Positions 1 through 20,463 are shown, counted from the stretch's first letter. The stretch: DNA of 64,000 nt from Cephalopachus bancanus (GCA_027257055.1 JAPVLO010000039.1:7780501-7844500), one strand, 5' to 3'. Numbers and translations are program-made. The notes: generated by a model from the letters alone, not told the origin.

Positions 1-9
1 GACAGATTT

Positions 10-306
10 TTTTTTTTTTAAAGTCAGAGTCTCACTCTGTTGCCCAGGCTGGAGTGCAGTGGCACGCTCATGGCCACCATAGCCTCGACCTACTGGGCTC
101 AAGTGACCCTTCCGCCTCAGCCTTCCAAAGAGCTGGAACCACAGGCATGTGCCACCACGCCCAGCTAATTTTTTTTAAAATTTATTATAGAGACAAGGTC
201 TCACCATGTTGCTCAGGCTGGTCTAGAACCCCTAAGCTCAGGCAAGCCTCTTGCCTCCACCTCCCAAAATGCTGGGATTACAGGCTTGAGCCACCATGCC
301 CAATCC
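10..306 (-). mobile_element. Alu
   Basis: Complete antisense dimeric Alu of the strepsirrhine type, cut close to the window start. Confidence 0.9.
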
Positions 307-437
307 TAGACGGATCTTATTGAATCCCACAGGCCCGACTTCCAGTGTCAGAGCCCAGGAAGTCTTGCACCAAGGTTAAAAAAGGCCAGCCCCCCATGTC
401 ATCCTGCTCCCCACATCACTCCAGTCTCCCATGTTAC

Positions 438-8914
<8,477 letters not shown>

Positions 8915-9029
8915 CTCCCCTCCAGCGCCGCCGCCGCCCGCGCCGGCTCGCAAGCGCGCGGGCGACCGAGGTAGTGCGCGCCGGCGGCCCCACGCAGGCG
9001 CAGACCCCGCCCTGCCGCCCGCCCTAGTT

Positions 9030-9188
9030 TTCAAACGCGCCCGCCGCTTCTATTGGTCTGCCCTTGGGGGCGCCACCGATCCCGCCCCTGTCCCGCCCTC
9101 GGCCCCGCCCTCTGCACCGCCCCGCTGACGCAGGGCGCCCACGATTGGCTACGCCAGGACGCGAATTCGAACGCTGGCCGCTGATTGG
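9030..9188 (-). promoter_or_regulatory. Cell-cycle promoter module: CHR plus three CCAAT boxes
   Basis: On the minus strand TTTGAA (a consensus CHR element) lies at 9030-9035, directly downstream of a GCGCG run as in a CDE/CHR pair. CCAAT motifs, NF-Y sites, lie upstream at 9052-9056, 9144-9148 and 9184-9188. This is the architecture of DREAM/B-MYB-FOXM1 targets induced in G2/M, which fits the known periodic expression of cyclin F. Occupancy is inferred. Confidence 0.6.
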
Positions 9189-9330
9189 TGGAGCCCACAC
9201 GGCTGCTCCGCCTCCCCGGCGGGCTCGAAAGTCCCGGAGTAGTGCAGCTCGAGGCCGGCGGGCAGGGGCTTTGCGTTTGTTCTGACCCCGGCGGTCCGCG
9301 CCGGTGGCGTCCAGTAGGCTGTGAAGGCTC

Positions 9331-12300
9331 GTGCGGGTGGCTGGCGGAAAGTGGAATCAGCATCCCTCGCGGACGCGGCGGTCTCATGTGATGCTTTAAG
9401 GACATGGCCATGACCTGTCCGGTCTCCAGGTCGACCCTGGGCCTTTGACCCGCACCCCGAGCCCGCACCGCCCTTCTTTCCGCCGCGAGCTTCAGGAAGA
9501 GAACCGTGGCCTGGTGGCCGAGCCTCTGCTGGAAGAAGATGCTGCCACCGATCGTGGTGCGGAAAAAGGAGTTCAGAGGCCGAAGTTCAGAGATCTCGAA
9601 GTTTTCCTCAGCTCCACCTGCACGTTTGGCCCCTTCTTCCCGTGAAACTGGCTCACCCGAGGCCCCTCCTCTTCCCTTGCCCCAGGGCAAGGCCTTACCC
9701 TCTCTTGGACCAAATGCGGTCCCCTATCTCTCCTCATCCCCGCCTGGGAGCTCTATCTAGAAAGATGCTTTGCTGGCTGCTGCCAGCCGGGGGCAATATC
9801 CAGTTCGGCTGAGCATTGTGTTCATTCATGTGCCCATTCTACTGTCCTTCAGGAACCAACTCATATCCCACCTCTTTCATGAGACTTCTGTCAGGGGAAG
9901 AAATGCACTCTCCTGGGTGTGTTTGGTGGAGGGCAGGGTGGCTTTTCCTGGAGAAACCAGGGAGCCTGGGCCAAGTCTCTCTCCACCCCACCCCTTCCTC
10001 AGCCTTCCTTCAGCCTTTATCCTCCCACACCCACTGTCCATCCACCTCACTCGTGCTTACTGAACCTCTTCAGGCACTTGGCCTGTGCTGGGCACACAGG
10101 TTGGCCGTGGTGTGGAGGCTCCGTGCCAGTCTGGGGCAGGAGACAAGTAAACGATGATCACAACGTGGGGCATAGGAGAGTCACAGTGCTTCCAAAGAAG
10201 GTGGAACCTGGAAGTTGGGACTGTTTCCTGTCCCAGACTCAGGAGCCAGGCGGAGGAGGGGCGAAGAGTAGACAGAGCTGAGCAAATTTGGAGACTGCTC
10301 CCCACATGTCCTTCATTCCCACATAAAGGGGGTGGAGTCCAGTCAGATTGGTTTGTCATCCCTTTGTCACACCTTGTGCCCATGGGTTACTGTTTCCCAG
10401 TGTGTTATTTTGTCCTCCCCTGTACTGTTATTTTGTTACCTGTCTCCCCCCAGGGGAAGAGGCGCACTTTCAGGATTACCTTTTGGTAGTACCTTGAAGG
10501 AATTAATAAACTAAGACCAACAATGAGCACATCAGCCACATTCATTGCTCTCACTTCCATGTGATTCTGCATCCTAGAAACTATAACAGCATCCCTGGTT
10601 ACTCAGTGTCCCTTTAACTCTATCTTGTTCTTTGTGTCCTAATCTCTTTCTTATTAGAGGCAAACTTCTCTTATTTTTCAGGAAACAGGCATTCTTTTGG
10701 CTGCAGGTGTAGGTTATGCGGCAGCCATGGCTGCCCCTGCCCCACCCTCTGCACTGGCAGTTGAAGCCACTAGAATTGGATTCAGTAATGAACCACTCCT
10801 CCAGGGTGGGAGACAACCCTCTTTTCCATTGGGCTTCAGGAGAATGAGAGAACTCACTGGAAAAGTCTAGATTGTTGGGAGCTCAGGGAAGTTTCGGATG
10901 AAATAACGTGTTGGTTGAAGGTCTGGAGGTGGATGAGAAAAAAACTCAAGGGTGACAGAGTGCAGAGGAGACAGTAAGGAAAAGTGAATTAGGTTGGGAG
11001 CCTGAGGAATCCCACTCTTCAGAGAGAGGAAGATGAGCTGTCAAGGAGGCAGAGCAGGGTAAGGGAGAAATGAGGAGAAGCAGATGAGGTGGGCACAGGC
11101 CCACAGAAGGGCTTTCATCACAGGGAGTAGGGGACACTGTGAAATGCCACAGAGCAGTCACCCGAAACAAGAAGCTGGTGGGTGTGGTGACCAGGGTGTG
11201 CTGATGCTGTGGTTTTGGGTGAGGGGCTGTCAGAAGTGTAGGCCTGAGGATGATGCTTTCCTGAATCTTGGCTGGAAAGGGGCAGAGAATGGCATCTGCA
11301 CTACCCAGAGGAGAGCTGAGAGGCCCATGGCAAGAGGCAGGGTGGCCTCAACAGAGAAAGAAAGGTTATTTGATGGAGCAAATCTCAGAGGCAAAGAGAG
11401 AGTCCACATGACAAAGGTACACAGCCACATCCATCTGCATCCTGAGAGATGGTCGGGAGCACATGGGCCTTTGCCCAGTGGTTCTCACACTTGAGCTGCA
11501 TCAGAAGCGCTTGTTCTGTTAGGGCTTGTTACAACACAAATTGCTGGGCCCTGTCCCAAGAATTCTGATTCGGTAGGTTTAGGGTGGGACTCAAGAATCT
11601 ACATTTCTAACAAGTTTCCAGATGATGCTGATGTTGCTGGTGGAGATCCCACTGTGAGACCGTCTCTTCCCTGTGGACTGTGGACAGTGGCTGACTGCCA
11701 CCAAGTGTCAGCTTACTCATTGGGGAGCTGGGGTGTTATTCACTTCATGGGTGGATGATTTGCAGGAGCCAGAGGAGAGAATGAAGACCCATGCATCCAT
11801 CCAAATATTTAAATATTGAAAAATGGTGACTTAGGCAGCAAACTCATCATGGTTTCTTTCCTCCTATCTTCAGAAGAACAGTATTATTATAACCTGGGAG
11901 GCCAGACTTGAGTTTAGAATTTGCCGTCTCTGTGAAGCTCCACTCTTAAGTGTGGTGTCATATGGGAGCCAGTTTAGCCCTGCTCTGTGGTTGTCCTCTT
12001 CTCTCTCATTTCTGGCTCTACCCTGCTTGTTTGTGTGCTCATGTGTAGACACCCTTGAGTATTCATCCAAACTCCACCCACAGGGCTGCCCATCTCAGGT
12101 CTCAGTGGCATGCAGGTGGCCTGGCCCACCCTGGGAGGACATACACTGGACGGCAAACTATCTGGGCAGGGCTTTCGGGAGAAGGAAGAATGCAGGCTTT
12201 GGGTGAGTTACACCCCTTGGCCCTGCAGACTTCTTGCCCATGAGCAAGTGCATGACCAGGGAGTGGCCCAGGACAGCCCAAGATCCTTGAGCCTGGACCC

Positions 12301-12660
12301 GAGGGTGGGGTGATCAAATGGCACGATGCATGCTGAGGACTGAGCAAGAGCTGACACCTGGCCAGGTCATGGTTACTACTGTGGACACCTCCTGGCCACT
12401 GCCTTTTGAGAGGACATGCAAGATGTTCCCCAGAGGCTGCTTCCACAGCCAAGTCTCATAAGACCACATGCTACATAGGTGGGACTCAGGGGTGTCCCCT
12501 TCCACTGAAATGCTCCTGTGTTCTCTACCAGGCCTCTGACATAATCAGCCTCACCTTATTCTGCAGTCTGGGGGAGGGCCTTGCACTGAGCTCACTGCAC
12601 TGTGAGCTTCCTCTCTATCCCTTGAAGCCCAAAGCAGGTCATGCACACCTGGGTTAACCT
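9331..12660. other. Spacer between CCNF and the 3' end of ABCA17
   Basis: No gene is recognised. Plus-strand 9445-9760 is open in two frames and codes nothing I recognise; it could belong to a divergent noncoding transcript. Around 10040-10180 a GTGCTGGGCACACAG context suggests an L2/MIR remnant, and 11470-11660 is a MER5A-like fragment. The rest appears unique. Confidence 0.5.
11470..11660 (+). mobile_element. MER5A-like DNA transposon remnant (hAT-Charlie)
   Basis: The sequence opens AGTGGTTCTCACACTTGAGC and has ATTCTGATTCGGTAGG and TTTCCAGATGATGCTGATG, the usual MER5A landmarks. It is nonautonomous and non-coding. Confidence 0.6.
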
Positions 12661-12673
12661 GGCACTGGAAGTC

Positions 12674-12679
12674 TTTATT
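12674..12679 (-). terminator. ABCA17 poly(A) signal
   Basis: AATAAA on the minus strand lies about 90 bp beyond the ABCA17 stop codon at 12768, in a plausible 3' UTR. No closer signal is visible. Confidence 0.6.
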
Positions 12680-12767
12680 ACAGCAGGACAGGCTTTGAGG
12701 GAGGCTGAACAGGAGGCCAAGAGGGAGAACACGAGGTCAGTGAGGGGCCTGCTCACACTGCTTGCAC

Positions 12768-12899
12768 TCATTGGCCTTCTCTTTGGGTGAGTGGCACAGG
12801 GCAGGCGAAGCTCAGGAAGACATCTTCTAGGGATACCCGGCTGGCTGGGTAGTCTTCCAACATGTACTTCTTCTTGGCTTGCTCCAGAGTGCCAAAACC
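12768..12899 (-). pseudogene. ABCA17P: ABCA17 last exon (C-terminus)
   Basis: It encodes FGTLEQAKKKYMLEDYPASR, then VSLEDVFLSFACPVPLTQRE, GQ and a stop, matching the ABCA3 C-terminus (FGILEKAKEKYG; SLEQVFLSFA). The expected acceptor dinucleotide at 12901-12900 reads CG instead of AG although the pyrimidine tract is retained. In-frame AGs about 20 nt upstream in GCAGCAG could serve instead and would add a few residues. Confidence 0.9.
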
Positions 12900-13079
12900 C
12901 GAGGGAAGGGAGAAGGCTGCTGCGAACAGGCAGCATGCACACAGGGGAGGGGAGAGGACGCAATGAGGGTGGAAAGAGGGCCAGCCTCTGGGGCTGTGGC
13001 AAGGCTCCCAGGAGGCCCATCCTTCTCCAGGCTGCTCCAGAGCACACCCCACAGGACTCAGCTGCCTGTACTCTCTGGT

Positions 13080-13175
13080 AGAGGCCTGACTGCGTCCCTG
13101 GCTTGCTGTGTGACCCTGGGCATGTGGTGCTTCCTCTCTGAGCCTTTCTCTATGAAATGAGGGGGTTGGTGTAGC
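13080..13175 (+). mobile_element. MIR SINE fragment
   Basis: CTGTGTGACCCTGGGCATGT followed by CTGAGCCTTTCTCTATGAAA is the MIR core and 3' part. Confidence 0.55.
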
Positions 13176-13230
13176 CAATAGTCGAAGTCTCTTCCAGCTT
13201 AAACATCTTATGTTCTTTGAAATCTGCATG

Positions 13231-13523
13231 AAGCTGGGCTCGGTGGCTCAGCCTGTAATCCTGCACTTTGGGAGGCTGAAGTGAGTGAATTGCCTGAGCC
13301 TGTGGGTTCGAGACCCGCCTGGGCAACTTGGCGAGACCTCATCTCTACAATCAATCAAAAAAAATTAGCCGGGCGTGGTAGCGCGCGCCTGTAGCTCCAG
13401 CTACTTGGAAAGCTGAGGTGGAAGGATCGCCGGAGCCCAGCAGGTCGAGGCTGCAGTGACCGGGAGCGGCCACTGCACTCCAGTCTGGGCGACAGAGTGA
13501 GACTCCAACTCAAAAAAAAAAGA
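13231..13523 (+). mobile_element. Alu in the last ABCA17 intron
   Basis: Complete; target gaaatctgcatgaa is duplicated. Near the strepsirrhine consensus, so probably young. Confidence 0.92.
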
Positions 13524-13654
13524 AATCTGCATGAATATTGTCATGAAGACATCAAGGGACCTCAGCAGCACTGGGTGGAGGGGAAAGAAGAGAGAGAGAA
13601 AGAGAGAGACCAAGGTACTCTAGAAAGTGGGTCACATCAAAGACGTGTACTCAC

Positions 13655-13728
13655 CTTTGCCCAGCTGAGGTTGTGGCCAGGCAGGTGGTAACTGATCATC
13701 CCTTGGTGCTCATCTTCCAGGATGCTGG
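13655..13728 (-). pseudogene. ABCA17P: ABCA17 penultimate exon
   Basis: The exon has 74 nt between ATGCAG and GTGAGT, and is open. It encodes [20 protein letters not shown] followed by SWAK, matching ABCA3 [16 protein letters not shown]. It starts in phase 1 and ends in phase 0. Confidence 0.92.
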
Positions 13729-13859
13729 CTGCATGAAGAGGAGTCTGTGGTAGTATCTCAGGAGTCAGGGAGATGGGACTTGGCTCTGTGCAGCAGCTGA
13801 GAGAGGCCTTGACAGGGACCAAGGGCTACCCAGGGAGTGCTTCCAGGGCTAGCACACAC

Positions 13860-14050
13860 CTGGAAAGCTCAGGTTCACAAAGGCCTTGAACTTCTCCAGC
13901 ATCTCCTGCTGCCCTTCACTCTGGATCTTGGCCTGCAGAGAGTAGCCGTTGCCACATTTGCTCTTGAGGTGCTGGGGGCTGCCCAGGCACTTGAACCGAC
14001 ACTGCACCATGATGGTCAGCCAGGTGCATAAGGTCTCATGCTCCTCCATG
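13860..14050 (-). pseudogene. ABCA17P: ABCA17 exon: NBD2 H-loop side and regulatory domain 2
   Basis: The exon has 191 nt between CCCCAG and GTGTGT, and is open. It encodes [20 protein letters not shown] then [20 protein letters not shown], very close to ABCA3. It joins the previous exon's TSH + S (the H-loop histidine). Confidence 0.93.
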
Positions 14051-14294
14051 CTGGGGAGAGGGGTAGGGACCTGAGACAAGGCTGGGGTACCAAAGGCTTG
14101 TGCAGATAGGAAGTGTCAATCCCCACAGCAGGCCATTTCTGATTCCCATGCGCAGAGTGTGGCTGACAGGCAGAGCCTAAGGAATCTCCTTGCAGGCTCT
14201 GCACCAGCTGCTGACAGGTATCCTGCCCACCCGGCCCCTCCCCAGTCCACCCTGTTCTGGCTCTTTCAGTGACCCACAGAGCCCCAGGCTCTAC

Positions 14295-14459
14295 CTATGG
14301 GAGGTGGTGATGATGGCTTTGCCAGATACGCGGGCTCGTGCCACAGCATTCCAGAGTAGACGCTGGGCCATGGGGTCCGTGCCTACAGAAGCCTCATCCG
14401 GAGGACGATGGCAGGCTCCCCAGTCAGGGCAATGCCAGTGCTCAGCTTCCTCATGTTAC
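14295..14459 (-). pseudogene. ABCA17P: ABCA17 exon: NBD2 Walker B, frameshifted
   Basis: It begins [19 protein letters not shown] and, in another frame, continues [20 protein letters not shown] and ends at TTSH. One base is missing near 14400, exactly in the Walker B strand (ABCA3 VIFLDEPSTG). Without correction the reading runs into TAG within a few codons. The D-loop proline is also changed (DEAS for DEPS). Confidence 0.92.
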
Positions 14460-14577
14460 CTGCACTGGGGGAAGAGGGGAAAAGATTGGGTAAATGGCAA
14501 CTGTCAGTCTCCAGTAGTGAACCCTACTGATTCAACACCTACCCTTCTTTGCTTCTCTGTTCAGGAAGTGCTTCCTA

Positions 14578-14868
14578 GCCGGGCTTGGTGGCTTAGCCTG
14601 TAATCCCGCGCCTTTGGGAGGCTGAGGTGAGTGGATTGCCTGAGCCCGCGGGTTTGAGACCCGCCTGGGCAACTTGGCGAGACCTCATCTCTACAATAAA
14701 TCAAAAATTAGCCAGGTGTGGTAGCGCGCGCCTGTAGTTCCAGCTACTGGGAAGGCTGAGGTGGAAGGATCTCTGGAGCCCAGCAGGTCAAGGCTGCAGT
14801 GGCTGGGAGCGGCCACTGCACTCCAATCCGGGCGACAGGGTGAGACTCCAACTCAAAAAAAAAAAAAA
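14578..14868 (+). mobile_element. Alu
   Basis: Complete; target aagtgcttcct is duplicated. Few differences from the local consensus. Confidence 0.92.
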
Positions 14869-16160
14869 AGTGCTTCCTCATGGGGCTTTTAGAAATAGCC
14901 CCACCACCTCCCCCCAGGGTTGAATCGTGACTTGGGCTGTCCACTCAGGGAATAACCATTCCCCTGGGTACAGGAGTCAGTCCAAGTAAGCACATGGTCA
15001 GTGAATCTTCTTTAAGGACCTCTATGGATGCTGAGGGGAGCACTTTTCCTCCATCTGAGAGGAAAGGCATAGGCCTATTTGAGTCAACTTTTTAAAACAT
15101 TCACATAACATTTGCTATATGCAAGGCACTGTTCTAAACCTGAAGCCAACAGAAAGGGAAGAGCCAAGGACATTATCATCTGACCCCTGGGCCCATTTTG
15201 CCAGAGAGCAGAGACATTTCTTAGCTTCCCAATCCCAGGTGTGCAGTACCGCAGTGTACAAGGGTGCTGTGCACAATGCCAAGGGAATCCTGAGTCTGGG
15301 CAGCCTGTGGTCCTTCTTTGTTTAATTGGAGTTGGATTTTTCACTGCCAACAGAAGCCTGAGAAATACTAAGGCTCCTCAGCAGAACACCAGCCGTTCAT
15401 ATATCCCAGACACAGTGGTATGAGGTATTTGTGGGCTTAAAATGCAAACCTACCCAAAATAGAGAGCCCTTCATGAAGTGGCAGAAAGAAAGGTATCATC
15501 TGCCTGTCCTCAGACATGTAAATTTTCTCTGACCTGGGTCAACCCCATGATCCACTCAAGTCCAGGACCAAGAGGAAGGAGTGCTTTGGGGCCGCCCCAC
15601 ATCTCACCTTAAGTCTTTACCAGCTTGTTGGCGTATGTGTACAAACCTAAGTCCTCAAGAAGCTGGTCCACACAAGCACTGATGTGGCGCTCAGGGATGC
15701 CCCGGATGGGGGCATACATGACCAGCATCTCCAGTCCTGTCATGTGGTTCAGCAGAGCATCAAACTGAGGACATTAACCAATCCAGCGCCGCACCTGGGG
15801 TTCGAACACAGCCTGAGAGGGAAGCATGTCAGATGGAAGCCTCCTCTCCCAAAGTTCACCAAACCTCTATCCAGATGGGGGCCTGGACACCTACTGGGCC
15901 TTGCTCCAGGCTCCTGCCTCTTCCCTGTCAATATGCATATTTGTCATGTGAATACAGCTGTGCACCACGCAGGGGCAATGAGTGCGATTATAATAACGTC
16001 AGGGAGTCCTTAATGATGTCTGTGGACTGGCCACATTGGGGGGCACACATGGAGTGGAGCACTCGCTTGGCTCCTCCTCCTATTGACCTGGTGTGAAATC
16101 TCAGCACCCAATATCTCCCTACTTCGTGGTACCTTTGACAAAGTGATTTTCTTCCCTTTA
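14869..16160. other. ABCA17 introns around the Q-loop exon
   Basis: Outside the exon 15608-15794 I see only unique intronic sequence; 15090-15140 may be a MIR remnant. Confidence 0.4.
15608..15794 (-). pseudogene. ABCA17P: ABCA17 exon: NBD2 Q-loop to signature, with stops
   Basis: Acceptor CCCCAG and donor GTGAGA are kept. The reading is [23 protein letters not shown], with TAA at 15774-15776 replacing the tyrosine of the Q-loop segment (ABCA3 IGYCPQF). At the 3' end six bases are missing so that YSGG, the ABC signature, is lost and TAA forms at 15609-15611. The downstream frame would otherwise be kept. Confidence 0.92.
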
Positions 16161-16163
16161 GAA

Positions 16164-16468
16164 ATCTTTTCTTTTCTTTTCTTTTCTTTTCGAGTTGCAG
16201 TCTCACTTTATTGCCCAGGCTGGAGTGCATTGGTGTGCTTCCAGCCACTGCAGTCTCAACCTGCTGGGCTCAGGTGATCCTTCCACCTCAGCCTTTCAAG
16301 TAGCTGGAATTATAGGCACACACCACCGCATCTGGCTAATTTTTAAATTTATTGTAGAGGTCTTGCCAAGTTGCCCAGGTTGGTCTCAAACTCCTGGGCT
16401 CAGGCAATCTTCTCGCCTCTGCCTCCTAAAATGTTGGGATTACAGGCGTGAGCCTCTGTGCCCGGCTA
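16164..16468 (-). mobile_element. Alu with TTTTC-expanded tail
   Basis: Complete antisense Alu whose poly(A) tail has become a TTTTC (AAAAG) microsatellite of about five units. Confidence 0.9.
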
Positions 16469-16828
16469 GAAATATTATCTATTAGACATATAATCTGCAA
16501 ATAGATTTTCTCTGTGAAATATTCACACAAAGGCTACTGAAGTCTCCGCTGCAGGTCTGCCCCTTCTGTGTTAATGAAGGTACACATATGCACCTGTGCT
16601 CCCTGCTGAGGACTGCTTCTGCGTTGTTTTGGCCAAACAGTGACCTCCCATGGCTACCATTCTGCAGTGTGCTTTTCTAACTCAATATTATGCCTTAAGG
16701 ATCTTCCTAGGTCAGTAAATACACCTACCCCCCACTTGGTTAAAGTGCTGCTTAACTGAAGTGCTACTTAGTCAGCCAGGGCAGGGTTCTAGATCTTATT
16801 TAGCTGTTTAAAAAGTTCAGGCACAGCC

Positions 16829-17125
16829 GGGTTTGGTTTCAGGCTCAGCCTGTAATCCTGCGCTTTGGGAGGCTGAGGTGAGTGAATTGCCTAAGCCCAC
16901 TGGTTCGAGACCCACCTGGGCAACTTGGCAGACCTCATCTCTACAAAAAAAAAAAAAAAATCAGCTGGGCATGGCAGTGCGTGCCTGTAATTCCGGCTAC
17001 TGGGAAGGCTGAGGTGAAAGGATTGCCGGAGCCCAGCGGGTCGAGGCTGCAGTGGCCAGGAGCGGCCACTGCACTCCAGTCTGGGCGACAGAGTGAGACT
17101 CCAACTCAAAAAAAAAAAAAAAAAG
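16829..17125 (+). mobile_element. Alu
   Basis: Complete; the target aaagttcaggcaca / aaagtccaggcaca is duplicated. Confidence 0.92.
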
Positions 17126-17417
17126 TCCAGGCACATCTGGGTTATTTCCAAGTTTTTCCCATTAAAAAACTTGGAGCTAATCACCCTGGTTTGTGCTCAT
17201 GTTCATGTGCTCCCAAATGCTGAATATAGTGAGATACAATTTTTGAGAAATAACCAATGTTTTTCCTTCCCATCTCCTCCCCTTTTCTTCTCTCCATTCA
17301 AACAGGGGGTCAACCCTGGGCTCCACCACCTGGGGGTGGGATAGTGGGGAGGATTTTCAGGTTGCAAAACAGAAAACCACATGGAGTGTCTGCTTAGGGA
17401 AAGAAAGGGAAAGAAGC

Positions 17418-17755
17418 CAGATGCGGTGGCTCATGCCTGTAATCCCAGCACTTTGGGAGGCCAAGGTGGGAGGGACTGCTTGAGCCCAGGAGTAACATAG
17501 TGAGCCTGGGTAACACAGTGAGACTCCATATCTACTAAAAAACAAAAAAATGGCCGGATGTGGTGGCATATGCCTGTAGTCCCAGCTACTCAGGAGGCTG
17601 AGGTGCAAGGATCTCCTGAGCCCAGGAGGTCAGGGCTGCTGTGAGCCATGATGGTGCCACTGCACTCCAGTCTGAGCATCAGAGTGAGATTCCAACTCAA
17701 AAAAAAAAAAAGGAAGGGAGGGAGGGAGGAAGGGAAGACGGGAGGAAGAGAAAGG
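17418..17755 (+). mobile_element. Older Alu with GGAA-rich tail
   Basis: Older-type head (CTCATGCCTGTAATCCCAGC). The A-tail leads into a GGGA/GGAA purine run to about 17755. Confidence 0.88.
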
Positions 17756-17879
17756 AAAAGAGAAGGCTGTCAGCGTGGAAGAATGTTTACAGAGACTTCA
17801 CACCAGAAGGGGTAGGCTTTGGTTCCCAGAATGGGTCTGAAGACAGACGTTCCTAGGCCTGAGGAAACTGCTGAGAAGA

Positions 17880-18580
17880 AAGACACAACTAATTTGAATG
17901 AGAATGTTCAAATATTTCACTATAAAATATAAGGATTTCTGGTAGACTGCCTTTATCAAGTTATTTCAACTAAATGTTTCTTCTGTTTTTAGTTTGCTAG
18001 CACTTTTTTGTCAAATGCTTTTTTGGCATCTATTGATAAATGTTTTTCTCTCTTAATCTATTAAAGTTATGATTTATATTGGTGGATTTTATACCGTTGG
18101 GCCTTAATTACATTTCTGGGATAAACCTGACTTGATCATACTTTTTTTTTTTTTTTTTTGAGTTGGAGTCTCACTCTGTTGCCCAGACTGGAGTGCAGTG
18201 GCACGCTCCCGGCCACCGCAATCTCCACCTGCTGGGCTCCGGCGATCCTTCCACCTCAGCCTTCCAAGTAGCTGGAGTTACAGGTGCGCTCTACCACGCC
18301 CAGCTACTTTTTGATTTATTGTAGAGATGAGGCTTCACCAAGTTGCCCGGGCAGGTCTTGAACCCGCGGGCTCAGGCAATTCACTTGCCTCGGTCTTCCA
18401 AAGTGCTGGGATTACAGGCTGAGCCACCGAGCCCGGCTGATCATACTTTTTATCCTTTCAATATATACTGCCACATTTCCATTGTTAATATCTTATTTAG
18501 GACATTGTGCTCTTGTGAAGCTGGCCTAGGACTCATTTTGGGTACTGTCCTTGTCGGCTTTTGCCATCACTCGTGGGTTA
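17880..18580 (-). mobile_element. L1 ORF2 fragment, minus strand
   Basis: Antisense L1 text (TTTTTGGCATCTATTGATAA, GGTGGATTTTATACCGTTGG) is split by an Alu whose duplicated target is tgatcatact. Confidence 0.65.
18141..18440 (-). mobile_element. Alu inside L1
   Basis: Complete; target tgatcatact duplicated on either side. Confidence 0.92.
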
Positions 18581-18984
18581 GGTGGCATCGGCCTCCTTCC
18601 ATTCTCCGGAACAGGCTATACAAGAAGGAAATGATCTGTTCCGTGATGGTTGGTGGGCTCACACACTGGTCCTTTCAGTCTAGAGTCTTTTAAGTAGGAG
18701 TAGATCTTTGACCATTATTTCAATTTTGTACATGTTGTAATTTGACTTATAGAAAATGAAGAATTGTGACATTTCTCACACACTTGAATCTGGAGTAAAA
18801 TTCACATTAGGATGGCTCATCAGGGATAACCAAGGAGCCTGCACAGCACACAGCAGCGCCATGGACCAATGACAACCCCACACCGAGGCAGTGATTGACT
18901 CTGACATAAATTCAACATGGACTCTTAGAAGGTGTTGCTGATTTCTGGAAAACCAGACAATTCTGTTAAGAATGTGTCTTAGAG

Positions 18985-19291
18985 GCCAGGCACAGTGGCT
19001 CAAGTCTGTAATCCCAGCACTTTGGGAGGCCAAGGCGAGAGGATTGCCTGAGTCCAGGGGTTCAAGACCAGCCTGGGTAACTTGGTGAGACCTCATCTCT
19101 ACAATAAATAAAAAAATTAGCTGGGCGTGGTAGCACATGCCCATAGTTCCAGTTAATTGGAAGGTTGAGGCAGAAGGATTGCCTGAGTCCAGCAGGTCAA
19201 GGCTGCAGTGACTGTGAACATGCCACTGCACTCCAGCCTGGGTGACAAACTGAGACTCTGACCCAAAAAATAAAAAATAAAAAAATAAAAA
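18985..19291 (+). mobile_element. Alu
   Basis: Complete; A-rich tail with TAAAAAATAAA runs; target aagaatgtg duplicated. Confidence 0.9.
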
Positions 19292-19789
19292 GAATGTGAA
19301 GAATGCTTAAATATGCCTTTGCAGACAAAGGGTGGTGAGCAGAAGGTTCACAAAGAAAGAAAGCAAGGATGCAGTTTTGTTAGAGTTTGCTAATGAGATA
19401 ATTTGAGTGAGATTTCTAGGGGACAAGAAAGAAAGGGAGGGGGAATTTAAATATATTAAATTCCATATTTCCAACTATGAATTTTCACAAGCTGCCAGGT
19501 GTGGTATGTGTAGATGAGTTCCAGGAGGACTGAAATCCCAATTTCTCACCAGCTGGGCAGGATGAGGGCCTTGCAGATAGATGTCATTTGGTTTTAAATA
19601 AAACAAAGAAATGTAACGTTTCTTATCATCAGAGTTTATGGAATAAGGCTCATAACCTTCTTCAATGTGAGTTGCGGTAAATATCTGTTGGGTAGGTGGC
19701 TGATGACACTAAGGCCAGGTGGAGGGTGGACCACCTGCCCTTGCCTTTTTTTTTCTTTATCCTCTCTCCCTCCCTACTTTCCTTACTTT

Positions 19790-20400
19790 TGTTTCTACAA
19801 CAGCTTTATTAAGATACTATTTACATACCATATAACTCACCAATTTAATGTGTACCATTCAATGACGTTTAGCATATTCAGAGTTGTGCATTCATTAGCA
19901 CAAATTCTAGGACATTTCATCACCCCCAAAAGAAACCCAGTACACATCAGCAGTTACTCCCTATTCCCCTTAACACCTACAGCCCTTGCTACCACTAATC
20001 TACTTACTGTTTGTATGGATTTGCCTATTTTGGACATTTTATAGAAATGGAATCATATAATAAATGGTCTTTTGTGACAGGTTTATTTTGCTTAGTATAA
20101 TGTTTTCCAGGTTCATCCATGTTGTAGCATGTGTCAGTGCTTCATTCTTTTTTATGGCTGAATAATATCCCGCTATATGACAAGACCACATTCATCTGCT
20201 GATGGACATTTACGCTTTTCCACTTTTGGCCATTAAGAATAATGCTGCTATGAACATTCTTGTACAGGTTTCTGTGTGGATGTAGGTTTTAAGTTCTTCT
20301 GGGTATATATATCTAGGAGTGAGATTGCTGGGTCATATAGTAACTCTATGTTTAACCTAGAGTTTTGAGTATAATTTCTGATAATTTAAATATTTTAATT
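19790..20400 (-). mobile_element. Old L1/HAL1-type 3' fragment
   Basis: CAGCTTTATTAAGATACTAT through TGGCTGAATAATATCCCGCT and AGATTGCTGGGTCATATAG is characteristic of antisense ancient L1 3' ends. Confidence 0.65.
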
Positions 20401-20463
20401 AGAATCTTTAGTCCATTTATATTTAGTGTAATTGCTGATATATTTGGGTTTAAATCTACCATC

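Noticed and set aside
9031..9690. 219-codon minus-strand open frame through the CpG island
   Set aside because: GC-rich islands lack stop codons by composition. The protein is low complexity, matches nothing I know and lies upstream of the CCNF start in another frame.
13290..13312. B-box-like GGGTTCGAGACCCGCC as a tRNA gene
   Set aside because: It is the internal polymerase III promoter box of Alu; no tRNA fold or anticodon arm surrounds it.
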